From JACVRW01 sp963808775 (GTDB lineage Bacteria; Actinomycetota; Thermoleophilia; Solirubrobacterales; Thermoleophilaceae): DNA of 64,000 nt. Positions 8,837-17,245 of this stretch are shown here, in pieces (positions within the stretch are counted from its first letter, which is position 1; every line of letters begins with the position of its first letter). Below the pieces are notes generated by a model that did not search any database, had not been told where the DNA came from, and was given only the letters and a program-made list of their open reading frames with translations. The translations under genes and the position numbers were made by a program. The stretch spans positions 248,001 to 312,000 of the forward strand of contig CAWEGR010000005.1 of the NCBI GenBank assembly GCA_963808775.1. The letters run 5' to 3'.

Positions 8837-10108
8837 TTAGCCGATATCCCCGAGCAGCATCGCGTAGAGGGCGTCGATGTCTGTCACGAGCCGGTCGACT
8901 GAGTACCTGTTCCTGACGTGTACGCGGGCCGCTGTCCCCATCGCGCCCTCGATGTCTGGACGAGGCGATCGACCGAATAGCGCCTGCGCACGTGCTCGCG
9001 GGCAGCGGCGCCCATCCGCGCCCGGCCCTCGGCGTCTCCGGCCAGCGCCGCGATGGCCCGCCCCAGCCGCTCGTGGTCGCCCGCCGGCGCCAGCAGGCCC
9101 GTCTCGGGCGTCACGACCTCCGCGACGCCCCCGACGTCGGTCGACACCGCCGGCTTGCCCGCCGCCCCGGCCTCGATGAGCGAGACCGGCGTGCCCTCGT
9201 TGTCCGAGCTGAGCACCGCGATGTCCGCGGCCGCGGCGACCGGCATCGTGTCCCCCCGGTAGCCCGCGAACCAGACCTGCTCGGACACTCCGAGGTCGGC
9301 GGCGAGCTGCTCGAGCTCGCCCCGTGGGGCGCCGTCTCCGACGATGGCGAGCCGGACAGGCGCGCCCGCCTCGCGCGCGACGCGCGAACGCCCGCAGCAG
9401 CACGTCGACGCGCTTGATCGGCACGAGCCGTCCCACGAACGTGAGCAGCAGCTCGTCGTCGCGCACGCCGGACTCGCGCGCGGAACGTCGGCGCCGTCCG
9501 CCGGGGTCGAGGCGAGGAAACGGTCGAGATCGAGGCCGATCGGCACCACGCGGAACTTCTCCGGCGGCGCCACGCCCAGCCGCACCAGGTCGTCGACCGT
9601 CGCCTGGCTCACGCCGATCAGGGCGTCGCTCACGCCCGCCAGCCGGTGCTCGAGATCTCGATACAGGGCGTTGCGCGCCGGTCCGAAGTAGCCCTCGAGA
9701 ACGTGCCCGTGGTAGGTGTGGACGATCACGGGCCGCGGCCCGCCGGCCATCACGGCGGCGCGTGCGGCCGAGCATCCCGGCCTTCGCGGTGTGGGTGTGG
9801 ACGATGTCGGGACGCAGGCGCCGGATCGCCCGCGTGATCGAGCCGAGCGCACGCGCGTCGTCGTGCGGCCGGAGCTCGGGCCGGAGCCCCGGAACCTGCG
9901 CCATCGCGATTCCGCGGGCCCGCACCGACTCCTCGAGCGAGTCCTCGCCGGCACCGAGCTCCCCGTGGAGCAGCAGCGTCTCGTAGCGCTCGGGGTCGAG
10001 GCGGCTGCCGAGCAGGCCGACGTGGTGCGAGGGCCCGCCCATGTTGAGCCGCGCGATCACGCGCAGGATGCGCACGGGGCGGGCAGGGGTGGGGCGAACG
10101 GCGTCCAC
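8837..10108 (-). CDS. GT4 glycosyltransferase, frame-broken, with a duplicated 3' end
   Basis: The N-terminal frame reads ILRVIARLNMGGPSHHVGLL and DIVHTHTAKAGMLG. The next frame gives VIVHTYHGHVLEGYF, VVPIGLDLDRF and the donor site LSSDNEGTPVSLIEAGAAGKP. Changes lie near 9760, 9480 and 9390. The C-terminal motif occurs twice: REHVRRRYSVDRLV in one frame, then RVHVRNRYSVDRLV in another, which is followed by the terminal DIDALYAMLLGDIG. That last copy uses less GC-rich codons, like the block to its left. GTG at 10108 is the likeliest start, just past the stop of the WecA-like gene. Family GT4 is secure; the reading frame is not. Confidence 0.75.
   Translation of the reverse strand: MDAVRPTPARPVRILRVIARLNMGGPSHHVGLLGSRLDPERYETLLLHGELGAGEDSLEESVRARGIAMAQVPGLRPELRPHDDARALGSITRAIRRLRPDIVHTHTAKAGMLGRTRRRDGRRAAARDRPHLPRARSRGLLRTGAQRPVSRSRAPAGGRERRPDRREPGDGRRPGAAGRGAAGEVPRGADRPRSRPFPRLDPGGRRRRSARESGVRDDELLLTFVGRLVPIKRVDVLLRAFARRARGGRACPARHRRRRRPTGRARAARRRPRSVRAGLVRGLPGGHDAGRRGRGHRGAQLGQRGHAGLAHRGRGGGQAGGVDRRRGRRGGRDARDGPAGAGGRPRAAGAGHRGAGRRRRGPGADGRRCPRARAQALFGRSPRPDIEGAMGTAARVHVRNRYSVDRLVTDIDALYAMLLGDIG
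8872..9030. repeat. Imperfect tandem repeat of about 80 bases at a glycosyltransferase 3' end
   Basis: Two adjacent segments (about 8872-8950 and 8947-9030) align almost without gaps, sharing TCGATGTCTG, ACGAG, ACGTG and CGCGGGC. Both encode, on the minus strand, the same glycosyltransferase C-terminal motif ending YSVDRLV. The left copy is less GC-rich than the right copy. They look like the ends of two homologous genes joined side by side. Confidence 0.7.
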
Positions 10109-10137
10109 GGGACGCTCGATGATGGCGGGTGCCGCGG

Positions 10138-11193
10138 TCAGGAACCGGACTCTTGCTGCGCCGCTGCGAGCGGCGGGGCGATGGTCGCGGTGCCGCCTGC
10201 GAACTTCCACTCGAGCACGAAGATCGCGCCCGCTCCGAGCAGCACGTAGCCCATCGAGGCCGCGAACACGGCGACCATGCTCGAGTCGGCGAGCAGGATG
10301 CCGACCACGCAGAGGAAGACCTGCGTCGTGCCGAGCACGAGCGCCACGGCTCGCGGCGTGCCGAGCCGCTGGACGAGACGGTGGGTCAGATGGTCGCGTC
10401 CACCGGTGAGGACGCCCGCGCCGCGGCGGAGCCGCGAGAAGACGACGAGCGAGGTGTCGAGGACCACGAGGCCGACGATCGGCACGACGGCGAACACGGC
10501 TGCGGTGCCGAAGCCCTCGGTCGCCGGCACCGCCATGATCGTCGCGGCGACCACGAGGCCGACCGGCATGCTGCCCCCGTCGCCGAGGAAGACCCGCGAC
10601 GGGCGGGCGAGGTTGAAGCGCAGGAACCCGAGGCAGGCTGCCGAGACGGCGAGCGCCGGCACGGCGAGCAGGATGTAGCCGTTCGCGATGGCGAACACCG
10701 CGGCTCCGGCCGCGCAGACGCCCCCGAGCGTGCCCGTGGCGCCGTCGAGGTTGTCCATCAGGTTGAAGGCGTTGACGATGCCGACCACCCACAGCGTCGT
10801 GAGCGCGAGATTCAGAGCCGAGTTGTCCCAGAGGATCCAGCAGAGATCCGACTGCCACAGCGCCAGCGCGACGACGAACTCGGCGAACACCCGCGTCAGC
10901 GGGCCGAGGCTGACCCGATCGTCCGCCGTCCCGACCAGGCACAGGAAGGCCGCGCAGCCGACGATGATGAGCACGTCGCTGCTGCCGCCGCCGAACACGA
11001 GCGCGATCGGCAGCGCCGCCGCCATCACGCCGAGCCCGCCGAGGTACGGCGTGGACCGCCCGTGCTGCTTGTAGCCGCCGGGGTTGTCCAGGAAGCCGGT
11101 GCGGTTCGCCAGCCGGATGGCCAGCGGCACCGTCAGCTGGACGAGGCCCGCCGCGAGCGCGAAGGCGAGGAGAAGCCGAATCTCGTCAGGCAA
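10138..11193 (-). CDS. WecA/TagO-like polyprenyl-phosphate sugar-1-phosphate transferase (MraY family)
   Basis: Integral membrane enzyme that would start glycan assembly by moving an N-acetylhexosamine-1-phosphate from UDP-sugar to undecaprenyl phosphate. Family motifs appear in order in the 351 residues: STPYLGGLG, GTADDR, NAFNLMDNLDGATG, FLGDGGSMPVG and GGRDHLTHRL, between about ten hydrophobic segments. The predicted start is TTG at 11193, overlapping the stop of the upstream epimerase gene, so the two are coupled. It may serve wall teichoic-acid-like, arabinogalactan-type or O-antigen-type synthesis; the glycosyltransferase context favours a surface polysaccharide. Confidence 0.9.
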   Translation of the reverse strand: MPDEIRLLLAFALAAGLVQLTVPLAIRLANRTGFLDNPGGYKQHGRSTPYLGGLGVMAAALPIALVFGGGSSDVLIIVGCAAFLCLVGTADDRVSLGPLTRVFAEFVVALALWQSDLCWILWDNSALNLALTTLWVVGIVNAFNLMDNLDGATGTLGGVCAAGAAVFAIANGYILLAVPALAVSAACLGFLRFNLARPSRVFLGDGGSMPVGLVVAATIMAVPATEGFGTAAVFAVVPIVGLVVLDTSLVVFSRLRRGAGVLTGGRDHLTHRLVQRLGTPRAVALVLGTTQVFLCVVGILLADSSMVAVFAASMGYVLLGAGAIFVLEWKFAGGTATIAPPLAAAQQESGS

Positions 11194-12184
11194 CCTGAGC
11201 TTCCTCCAGCACCCGGCCGTTCAGGCCGGCACGCTCGTGCAGGATCACATCCTCGATCGCGTCGTCCACGTCGCGCTCGGGCGTCCAGCCGGTGAGCTCG
11301 TGCAGGAGGGCGGTGTCCGGCTTGCGGCGACCCAGCTCCTCGAAGCCCTCGTCGTACGCCTCGTCGTAGGGGACGAAGCGAACGTCGGAGCTCGAGCCGG
11401 CCTGCGCGATCACGCGACGGGCCAGGCTGAGGATCGAGATCTCCTTGTCGTTGCCGATGTTGAAGACGCGGCCGGCCGCGTCGTCGGAGTCGAGCAGTCG
11501 CACGATGCCATCGACGGTGTCGTGCACGTGCGCGAAGCAGCGCGTCTGGGTGCCGTCGCCGAAGACGGTGACCGGCTCGTCCCGGACGGCCTGGCGCACG
11601 AAGCGCGGCAGGACCATTCCGTACATGCCCGTCTGGCGCGGGCCGACGGTGTTGAAGAGGCGGACGACGACGTTCTTCGCGCCAAGCTCCTTCGCGTAGC
11701 CGAGCGCGAGCGCCTCGCCGAAGGACTTCGAGGTCGCATAGTTCCAGCGAGCCTTCTGGATCGCGCCGAGGATGCGGTCAGCGTCCTCGTCGAGCGCGCC
11801 GTTCGAGTGCTTGCCGTAGACCTCGGAGGTCGAGGCGTAGAGCACCGGCGTCTGGACGGCCGCGGCCGCGGAGAGCACCGTGTCGCTGCCGCGGACGTTG
11901 CTCAGCAGCGTGTCGACCGGGTTGTCGACAACCAGGCTGACGCCCACGATCGACGCGAGGTGCACGCAGGAGTCGACCGACTCGAGGAGCCCCAGCATCA
12001 GGTCCTCGTTCGTCACCGAGCCCTCCACGAGCTCGATGCGCTGCGAGCGGACGAGGTGCTCGATGTTGTCGATTCGACCCGTGCTCAGGTCGTCGAGGAC
12101 GACGACGTCATGGCCGTCGGCCGTCAGGCGGTCCGAGAGATGGGAGCCGATGAAACCGGCCCCTCCTGTGATCAGATACTTCAA
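11186..12184 (-). CDS. NAD-dependent sugar-nucleotide epimerase/dehydratase
   Basis: Extended short-chain dehydrogenase acting on a nucleotide sugar, about 332 residues. It shows LITGGAGFIGSHL for NAD binding, VHLASIVGVSLV, the catalytic region STSEVYGKHS with YATSK (the YxxxK pair), and VRLFNTVGPRQ. It resembles UDP-glucuronate decarboxylase and UDP-glucose 4-epimerase; these motifs do not decide which. I chose TTG at 12184 over the farther ATG at 12262 because the protein then starts at the Rossmann strand and AAAAGGA lies about 8 bases upstream. The stop overlaps the WecA-like start. Confidence 0.87.
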   Translation of the reverse strand: MKYLITGGAGFIGSHLSDRLTADGHDVVVLDDLSTGRIDNIEHLVRSQRIELVEGSVTNEDLMLGLLESVDSCVHLASIVGVSLVVDNPVDTLLSNVRGSDTVLSAAAAVQTPVLYASTSEVYGKHSNGALDEDADRILGAIQKARWNYATSKSFGEALALGYAKELGAKNVVVRLFNTVGPRQTGMYGMVLPRFVRQAVRDEPVTVFGDGTQTRCFAHVHDTVDGIVRLLDSDDAAGRVFNIGNDKEISILSLARRVIAQAGSSSDVRFVPYDEAYDEGFEELGRRKPDTALLHELTGWTPERDVDDAIEDVILHERAGLNGRVLEEAQVA

Positions 12185-12382
12185 GGTGCGAGTCCTTTTC
12201 GGATTGAGCTCAAGGTGTAGACGAAAATCTGGAGAGCGCACACTGCACCCCCCTGCCGGCATCCACCTTAAGAGCGATCCGGGAATCGCGCAAACGTCTA
12301 GTTCGGCCTGAAGACGCTCAACTCCTGCCGCGTCGCGCCGAATAGGGCGAATCCGCTATTTGCGGACGGCCCTTGGGACCGG

Positions 12383-13999
12383 TCAGCCCGTGACGGCCGT
12401 GGCCTCGCGCATCGCCTGGAAGGCGGGCTTGGCTGAGCCGTTCTCGCGGTAGAGGCCGGTGTGGAGGCCCCAGTGGTCGCGTCCGCCGCCTGCCGAGACG
12501 TCGCGCCAGTTGTAGTAGTAGATGCCGTCGAGCCTGAGCTCCGTGCGCAGGCGCGCCAGGCGGGAGAAGGTGGTGCGGATCAGGTTTGCCTGGCCGTCCT
12601 CGCTCACCACGAGCGCCCGGTCCGCCGGGCCGCCGGTGGCCCAGCCGACCTCGGTGATCAGGATGCGGGCGTCGTCGCCGGCGGCCTGCATCTGCTGGGC
12701 GGCGCGCGAGACCTGGTCGATGACGAGGTCGGCGGCCGGGGCGTACGGGTGCATCCCGAGCACGTCGAAGCTGCCGAGGGCGCCGGCCGCGTACATCCCG
12801 GAGAGGAAGTCGCTCAGCTTGATGCCCATCTCGGAGTCATTCAGGCCGGCGGTCACGACATGGGCGCCGGGGTCGACCGACTTGATCCCCTGAGAGCCCG
12901 CCTTCAGCAGCGCCGTGTAGGCAGCCGGGTTCGGCGTTCCGCCCCAGTACTGGGGCAGGTTCGGCTCGTTCCAGATCTGCCAGCTGCGGATCGGCAGCTC
13001 GCGGAGCTGGGGGTGCGAGCGCCAGAACTGGCCGCCGGGCCCGTAGCGGCGCACGAGCTGCGCTGCGTAGCGCGCGAAGGCGCCGTTGTCGGACGGCGGC
13101 TGATAGCCGCTGGCGCCGGGGTTGCTCGAGTAGAAGCTCGGCGGGTCGATCAGGATCGGCAGCAGCGTGATGTTCTGCTTGGCGGCCGCCTCGACGAAGC
13201 CGTCGTGAAGCTCGAAGTCGTACTTGCCGGGCTTCGGCTCGATCACGGACCAGAGGAAGGCCGCGCGCAGGGTCGGCGCCCCCGTGGCCGCGACGGACGC
13301 CATCGTCCGCGCCCGGCTCGGGTCGGCGTCCGTGCCCCAGAAGGCGTCGTCCGAGGAGAGGCCGACGAAGTTGCGGGCGCCCTGGACCGCGCCGGACGCG
13401 CCGAGCAGGGCGTCGCCGGAGCTGTCGCTGTCGGCGTCGTAGGCGTTCTCGGTGCCGTCGCCGTCGATGTCGTGGTCGTAGTCGTTCGCCTTGCGGTCCG
13501 CGTCGGCGTCGCGATCGGCGGTGTTGGGGAGGCGGTCGCCGTCGATGTCGCGGTCCGTGGCGTTCATGCGCGGATCGGCGTCCATGTTCAGGTCCGAGGA
13601 GTTCGGGATCCGGTCGCCGTCGATGTCGTCGTCGATGCGGTTCGGGATTCCGTCGCCGTCCACGTCGAGGTCGCGGCCGTTCGGGATTCCGTCGCCGTCA
13701 ACGTCGCGGCGGGTCTGCCTGCCGCCGTTGGGGGCCCGGAAGCCCTTCCTGCCCTTGCGGGCCTTCCTGGTCTTGCAGGCCTTCTTGCGCTTCTTTGCGC
13801 TCCTGGCCTTCTTGGCCTTCTTTGCCTTTCCGGCCTTCTTCACGCACTTCTTCGCCTTGGCGGCGGAGGCGCTCGGAGAGGTGGCGGCGGAGGCGCTCGG
13901 GGGGGTGGACAGCGCCGTGCATGCAAGGGCGAGCAGGGCGGCCAGGACCACCACCAGGCGGCCAAAGTTCTGCAATGTGCGATGCATGGAGGGCATCAC
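12383..13999 (-). CDS. Secreted protein: lysine-rich stretch, DxDxDG calcium-type repeats, GH39/GH5-like glycosidase domain
   Basis: 538 residues in four parts. A signal peptide (LVVVLAALLALACTALS) ends near an Ala-rich cleavage region. Residues about 48-90 are almost only Lys, Ala and Arg. Residues about 98-200 hold seven or eight DxDxDG units such as DVDGDGIPNGRD and DIDGDRIPNSSD, as in thrombospondin type-3 calcium repeats. The rest is a TIM-barrel glycosidase with SWQIWNEPNLPQYW (acid/base Glu) and ILITEVGWATGG (nucleophile Glu). It is probably exported and held at the wall through the basic stretch, trimming the local glycan. It lies inside the polysaccharide locus, upstream of and in the same direction as the epimerase. 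Confidence 0.8.
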   Translation of the reverse strand: MMPSMHRTLQNFGRLVVVLAALLALACTALSTPPSASAATSPSASAAKAKKCVKKAGKAKKAKKARSAKKRKKACKTRKARKGRKGFRAPNGGRQTRRDVDGDGIPNGRDLDVDGDGIPNRIDDDIDGDRIPNSSDLNMDADPRMNATDRDIDGDRLPNTADRDADADRKANDYDHDIDGDGTENAYDADSDSSGDALLGASGAVQGARNFVGLSSDDAFWGTDADPSRARTMASVAATGAPTLRAAFLWSVIEPKPGKYDFELHDGFVEAAAKQNITLLPILIDPPSFYSSNPGASGYQPPSDNGAFARYAAQLVRRYGPGGQFWRSHPQLRELPIRSWQIWNEPNLPQYWGGTPNPAAYTALLKAGSQGIKSVDPGAHVVTAGLNDSEMGIKLSDFLSGMYAAGALGSFDVLGMHPYAPAADLVIDQVSRAAQQMQAAGDDARILITEVGWATGGPADRALVVSEDGQANLIRTTFSRLARLRTELRLDGIYYYNWRDVSAGGGRDHWGLHTGLYRENGSAKPAFQAMREATAVTG

Positions 14000-14072
14000 G
14001 CCCTTGGCTCGTCAGAGCCGCAGGAAGCGCGGGAGAAATCGCCCTCCGATGTCGAACAGGGGGCCATTAGCC

Positions 14073-14090
14073 GTCCATCGACGAATGGAC
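14073..14090. promoter_or_regulatory. Palindrome GTCCAT-n6-ATGGAC in a divergent intergenic region
   Basis: Perfect 6-base arms around CGACGA, in the 131-base gap between the divergent glycosidase (start 13999) and epimerase (start 14131). Its position suits a shared operator. Six-base arms can arise by chance, so this is tentative. Confidence 0.3.
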
Positions 14091-14130
14091 GAATCGCCGT
14101 CCCCGATTTGCGGGTGTACCGTGGAGCGCC

Positions 14131-15057
14131 GTGAAGATCCTGGTAACCGGCGGGGGCGGCTTCATCGGCTCCCACATCGTTGATCGCCTGCTCTCAGACG
14201 GGCACGCCGTGCGCGTGCTCGACAACTTCGCCACCGGCCGGCGGGAGAACCTGCTGGCCGTGACGGACGACATCGAGATCGTCGAGGGAGACATCCAGAG
14301 CTACGAGCGCGTCCACAACGCCGTCGCCGGCTGCGAGGTGGTGCTCCACCAGGGGGCGCTGCCCTCGGTGCCGCGGTCCGTTCAGGACCCGCTCACGTCG
14401 AATGCAACAAACGTCACAGGCACGCTCAACGTGCTGCTCGCGGCGCGCGACTCGGGCGTGCGGCGCGTGGTCTACGCGTCCTCATCCTCGATCTACGGGG
14501 CCAACCCCGAGCTGCCGAAGCACGAGGGTCTCCTGCCGCAGCCGATCTCGCCCTATGCGGTGGCGAAGCTCGCGGGCGAGGGCTTCTGCCGCAGCTTCCA
14601 CGAGGTGTTCGGCCTCGAGACGGTGGCGCTGCGCTACTTCAACGTCTTCGGCCCGCGCCAGGACCCGATGTCGCAGTACGCGGCCGTCGTCCCGAACTTC
14701 ATGGACGCGATGCTGAACGGCTCACAGCCCGTCGTCTTCGGGGACGGCGAGCAGTCGCGCGACTTCACCTACGTCGGCAACGTGGTCGAGGGCAACATGC
14801 TCGCGATGACCGCCGAGGGCGTGGGCGGCAACGCCTACAACATGGCGGCCGGCGACCGCACGACGCTCAACCAGCTTCTGCAGAGCCTCGGCGACCTGAT
14901 CGGCCAGGAGCCGAACGCCCGCTACGAGGATCCGCGAGCGGGCGACGTGCGCCACTCGCAGGCGGACGTGTCGGCGGCGAAGCGCGACCTCGGCTACACG
15001 CCGAAGGTCTCGATCCAGGAGGGGCTGAAGCTCACGCTCGACTGGTTTCGCGCCTGA
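14131..15057 (+). CDS. NAD-dependent epimerase (UDP-glucose/UDP-GlcNAc 4-epimerase type)
   Basis: 308-residue extended SDR. MKILVTGGGGFIGSHIVDRL starts the Rossmann fold; LHQGALPSVPRSVQDP and YASSSSIYG carry the Ser of the catalytic triad; SPYAVAKLAGE has the YxxxK pair; and ALRYFNVFGPRQDP is the substrate loop typical of UDP-N-acetylglucosamine 4-epimerases (WbpP/GalE group). GTG at 14131 begins exactly at the first strand. It would supply a galacto-configured donor for the locus. The 3' end overlaps the convergent methyltransferase gene by 26 bases. Confidence 0.88.
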   Translation: MKILVTGGGGFIGSHIVDRLLSDGHAVRVLDNFATGRRENLLAVTDDIEIVEGDIQSYERVHNAVAGCEVVLHQGALPSVPRSVQDPLTSNATNVTGTLNVLLAARDSGVRRVVYASSSSIYGANPELPKHEGLLPQPISPYAVAKLAGEGFCRSFHEVFGLETVALRYFNVFGPRQDPMSQYAAVVPNFMDAMLNGSQPVVFGDGEQSRDFTYVGNVVEGNMLAMTAEGVGGNAYNMAAGDRTTLNQLLQSLGDLIGQEPNARYEDPRAGDVRHSQADVSAAKRDLGYTPKVSIQEGLKLTLDWFRA

Positions 15058-15844
15058 ACAGGCCGACCAGGAACGCCCCGTGAATCGGGTCGATCCGGTT
15101 GGCCAGGCGCGCGACGAGCGGCGGTAGCGGGTAGTAGCCGACGGTCTTCGTGGCCACCTGCGCGAGATCGTGATGACCGCAGAGCTCCTCGAGCGCGCGG
15201 GCCGTGAACAGCCTCAGGTGGGTGCGGCCGGCGTCGCGGTGGCGATCCCCGTGCTCGGGGTTGAGCGGGTTGCCGAGGATCACGTCGTCGCTCACGTGCA
15301 TCGGCATCGGCTGCCAGCCGAGCGTCAGCGAGACCACGTTGTGCCAGCTCGCCAGGTTGTTCGTCGAGAGGCAGACGAGCCCGTCGGGCGCCAGCACGCG
15401 GCGCACCTCGCAGAGGAACTGGTCCGTGCGCCTGATGTGCTCGATGACCTGGTTCGCGTGGACCACGTCGAACGAGCCGTCGTCGAAGGGCAGGCCGTCG
15501 TCGATGTCGCCGACCGTCACGTCGATCCCGCGCCGGCGCGCGATCTCGGCGTGCACGTCGAGCAGCTCGACGCCCGAAACAGAGCCGGCCCGCAGGCGGG
15601 CGGCGACCCGCAGCGTGAACTCGCCGTCGTGCGGCCCGAGGTCGAGCAGGCGGCAGCCCGGGCGCGGCTTCAGCATTGCCAGGATCGCCCGCCGGTTCGC
15701 CTCCTCGGTGGCGAGGAAGACGCGCCGCAGATAGCCGAGCCCCGGCTCGCCCTCGCCCGGCCGCTCGGGCGGTGGCTCGAGCGGCCGAAGGTCGGGTGTT
15801 CCCTGCGCGGGAAGGGGGTAGCCGGGGTCCGGTTCCTGGTGCAC
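15032..15844 (-). CDS. Class I SAM-dependent methyltransferase (Methyltransf_11 type)
   Basis: About 270 residues. The SAM motif CRLLDLGPHDGEFTLRVA is followed by VSGVELLDVHAEIARRRGID, GLPFDDGSFDVVHANQVIEH and RRVLAPDGLVCLSTNN, the standard order of motifs I to III. The long acidic/proline-rich N-terminus before the domain is unusual. I chose GTG at 15844 because upstream sequence in this frame belongs to the P450 gene. The substrate is unknown; position at the end of the glycan locus suggests a sugar or lipid acceptor. Confidence 0.8.
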   Translation of the reverse strand: MHQEPDPGYPLPAQGTPDLRPLEPPPERPGEGEPGLGYLRRVFLATEEANRRAILAMLKPRPGCRLLDLGPHDGEFTLRVAARLRAGSVSGVELLDVHAEIARRRGIDVTVGDIDDGLPFDDGSFDVVHANQVIEHIRRTDQFLCEVRRVLAPDGLVCLSTNNLASWHNVVSLTLGWQPMPMHVSDDVILGNPLNPEHGDRHRDAGRTHLRLFTARALEELCGHHDLAQVATKTVGYYPLPPLVARLANRIDPIHGAFLVGLFRRETSRA

Positions 15845-15903
15845 GGTAGGAACAATGCTCGGACGAACCGGACGGATTCGCAAGTCCGAGGCTCTCCGAA
15901 GGG

Positions 15904-17222
15904 CTATGCGGCCACCGGTTGACGCGTGCCCGAGCGCTCCCGCAGGACCACTCGCGCGCCCGCTCGCGGGCTGATCGTGATCGCTCGGCGGACCGTTCCC
16001 TCGGCCTCCGGGCCGGCCGTCTCGACCGAGTAGCGGCGCAGCAGCGCGCGCAGCACGATCTTCATCTCGAGCTGCGCGAAGCTGGCCCCGAGGCAGCGCC
16101 GGCGGCCGCCCCCGAACGGGATCCACGTGTAGGTGCCGGGCTGGGAGTCGAGAAAGCGCTCGGGCCGGAACGCGTACGGGTCCGGGTAGATCGCCGGGTC
16201 GTGGTGGACGAGGTGCGCGTTCGGCACGAGCGTGCAGCCAGCGCGGGTAGCGCCAGCCGCCGATCTCGACCTCCTTCATCACGAGCCGCGGGGCGGACGT
16301 GGGGAGGACGGGGCGGCGCCGCAGGGTCTCCTGGATCGTGGCGGTGAGGTAGTCCTCGTCCTCGCCCGCGTCGACCTCCTCGGTGAGCCGGCGGAGCGCG
16401 TGCGGCGTGCGGGCGAGCCGCTCGAACGCCCAGGCGAGCTCGGAGGCCGTCGTCTCGTGGCCCGCCACGAGCAGCGTCATCAGCTCGTCGCGCAGCTCCT
16501 GATGCGACATCGGCGTGCCGTCCTCGTGGCGCGCGGCGAGCAGCATCGAGAGGACGTCGTCGCGCTCCTCGGCGGCGGCGCGGCGCTCGTCGATCAGCTC
16601 GTAGAGCAGCGCGTCCGCCTCGTCGCGCTCGCGGTGGTAATCGCGCCAGGTCGGCCCGCGGCGCAGCGCCGGCATGAAGGAGCCGGGGCTCGTGGCGGTG
16701 CCGATCAGCTTCCCGAGCCGCGCGCGCAGGTCGTCGAAGCGGCCGCCGCGATCGACGCCGAACACCGCGCGCAGGATGACCCCGAGCGTCAGATCCTGGA
16801 GGCGCGCATGGAACTCGGCGGGCTCGCCCGAGGGCCAGCCGTCGATCTCCCGCTCCGCCTCCTCCTCGACGACGCCGGTGAGTGCCTTCATCTTCTCGCC
16901 GTGGAACGCGGGCAGCATCAGCTTGCGCTGGCTCAGGTGCGCGTCCTCGTCGAGCAGGATCACGGAGTACCGGCCGACGATGATCGACAGGATGCCCGCG
17001 CCCTCGCCGGGGTGAAGCACGTCCGGCGGGCGCGGTGTAGACCTCGCGGATCACGTCCGGGTCCGCGAGCATGACCGCCGGCGGGTTCTGGAGCAGCCGG
17101 ACCGTGAAGCGGTTGCCGTAGCGCGCCCGGGAGCGCTCGAAGAACGGAATCGGGCGCGCCCAGAAGCCGAGCATCTGGAGCGCCGACGGCATGCGCGGGC
17201 CGGGCGGGAGTGTGGCGGTCAC
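15904..17222 (-). CDS. Cytochrome P450, frame-broken
   Basis: Haem monooxygenase. Three frames together give a full-length enzyme of about 440 residues: the N-terminus TLPPGPRMPSALQMLGFW, the I-helix VAGHETTASELAW, the K-helix ETLRRRP with ExxR, the PERF region AFRPERFLD and the haem loop FGGGRRRCLGASF with its Cys ligand. Frame changes lie near 17030 and 16235, both in GC-rich runs. GTG at 17222 is the likely start. It diverges from the gene at 17246 with 23 bases between. Substrate is unknown; the 3Fe-4S-type ferredoxin at 41 kb could be an electron donor, but it is not linked. Confidence 0.85.
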
Positions 17223-17245
17223 CGCCTCAGGGTACGCCAGCCTGA

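Noticed and set aside
13490..13720. Periodic DNA repeats suggestive of a CRISPR or satellite array
   Set aside because: The period is the DxDxDG coding repeat of the secreted protein on the minus strand; units vary and there are no unique spacers.
12461..14134. 557-codon plus-strand frame opposite the secreted glycosidase
   Set aside because: The Val/Ala/Gly-rich repeats are the antisense image of the DxDxDG repeats and the lysine-rich stretch.
15032..17020. A methyltransferase-P450 fusion protein
   Set aside because: The joined frame arises because the P450 changes frame near 16235; its true C-terminus with the haem loop is in another frame and the methyltransferase has its own start.
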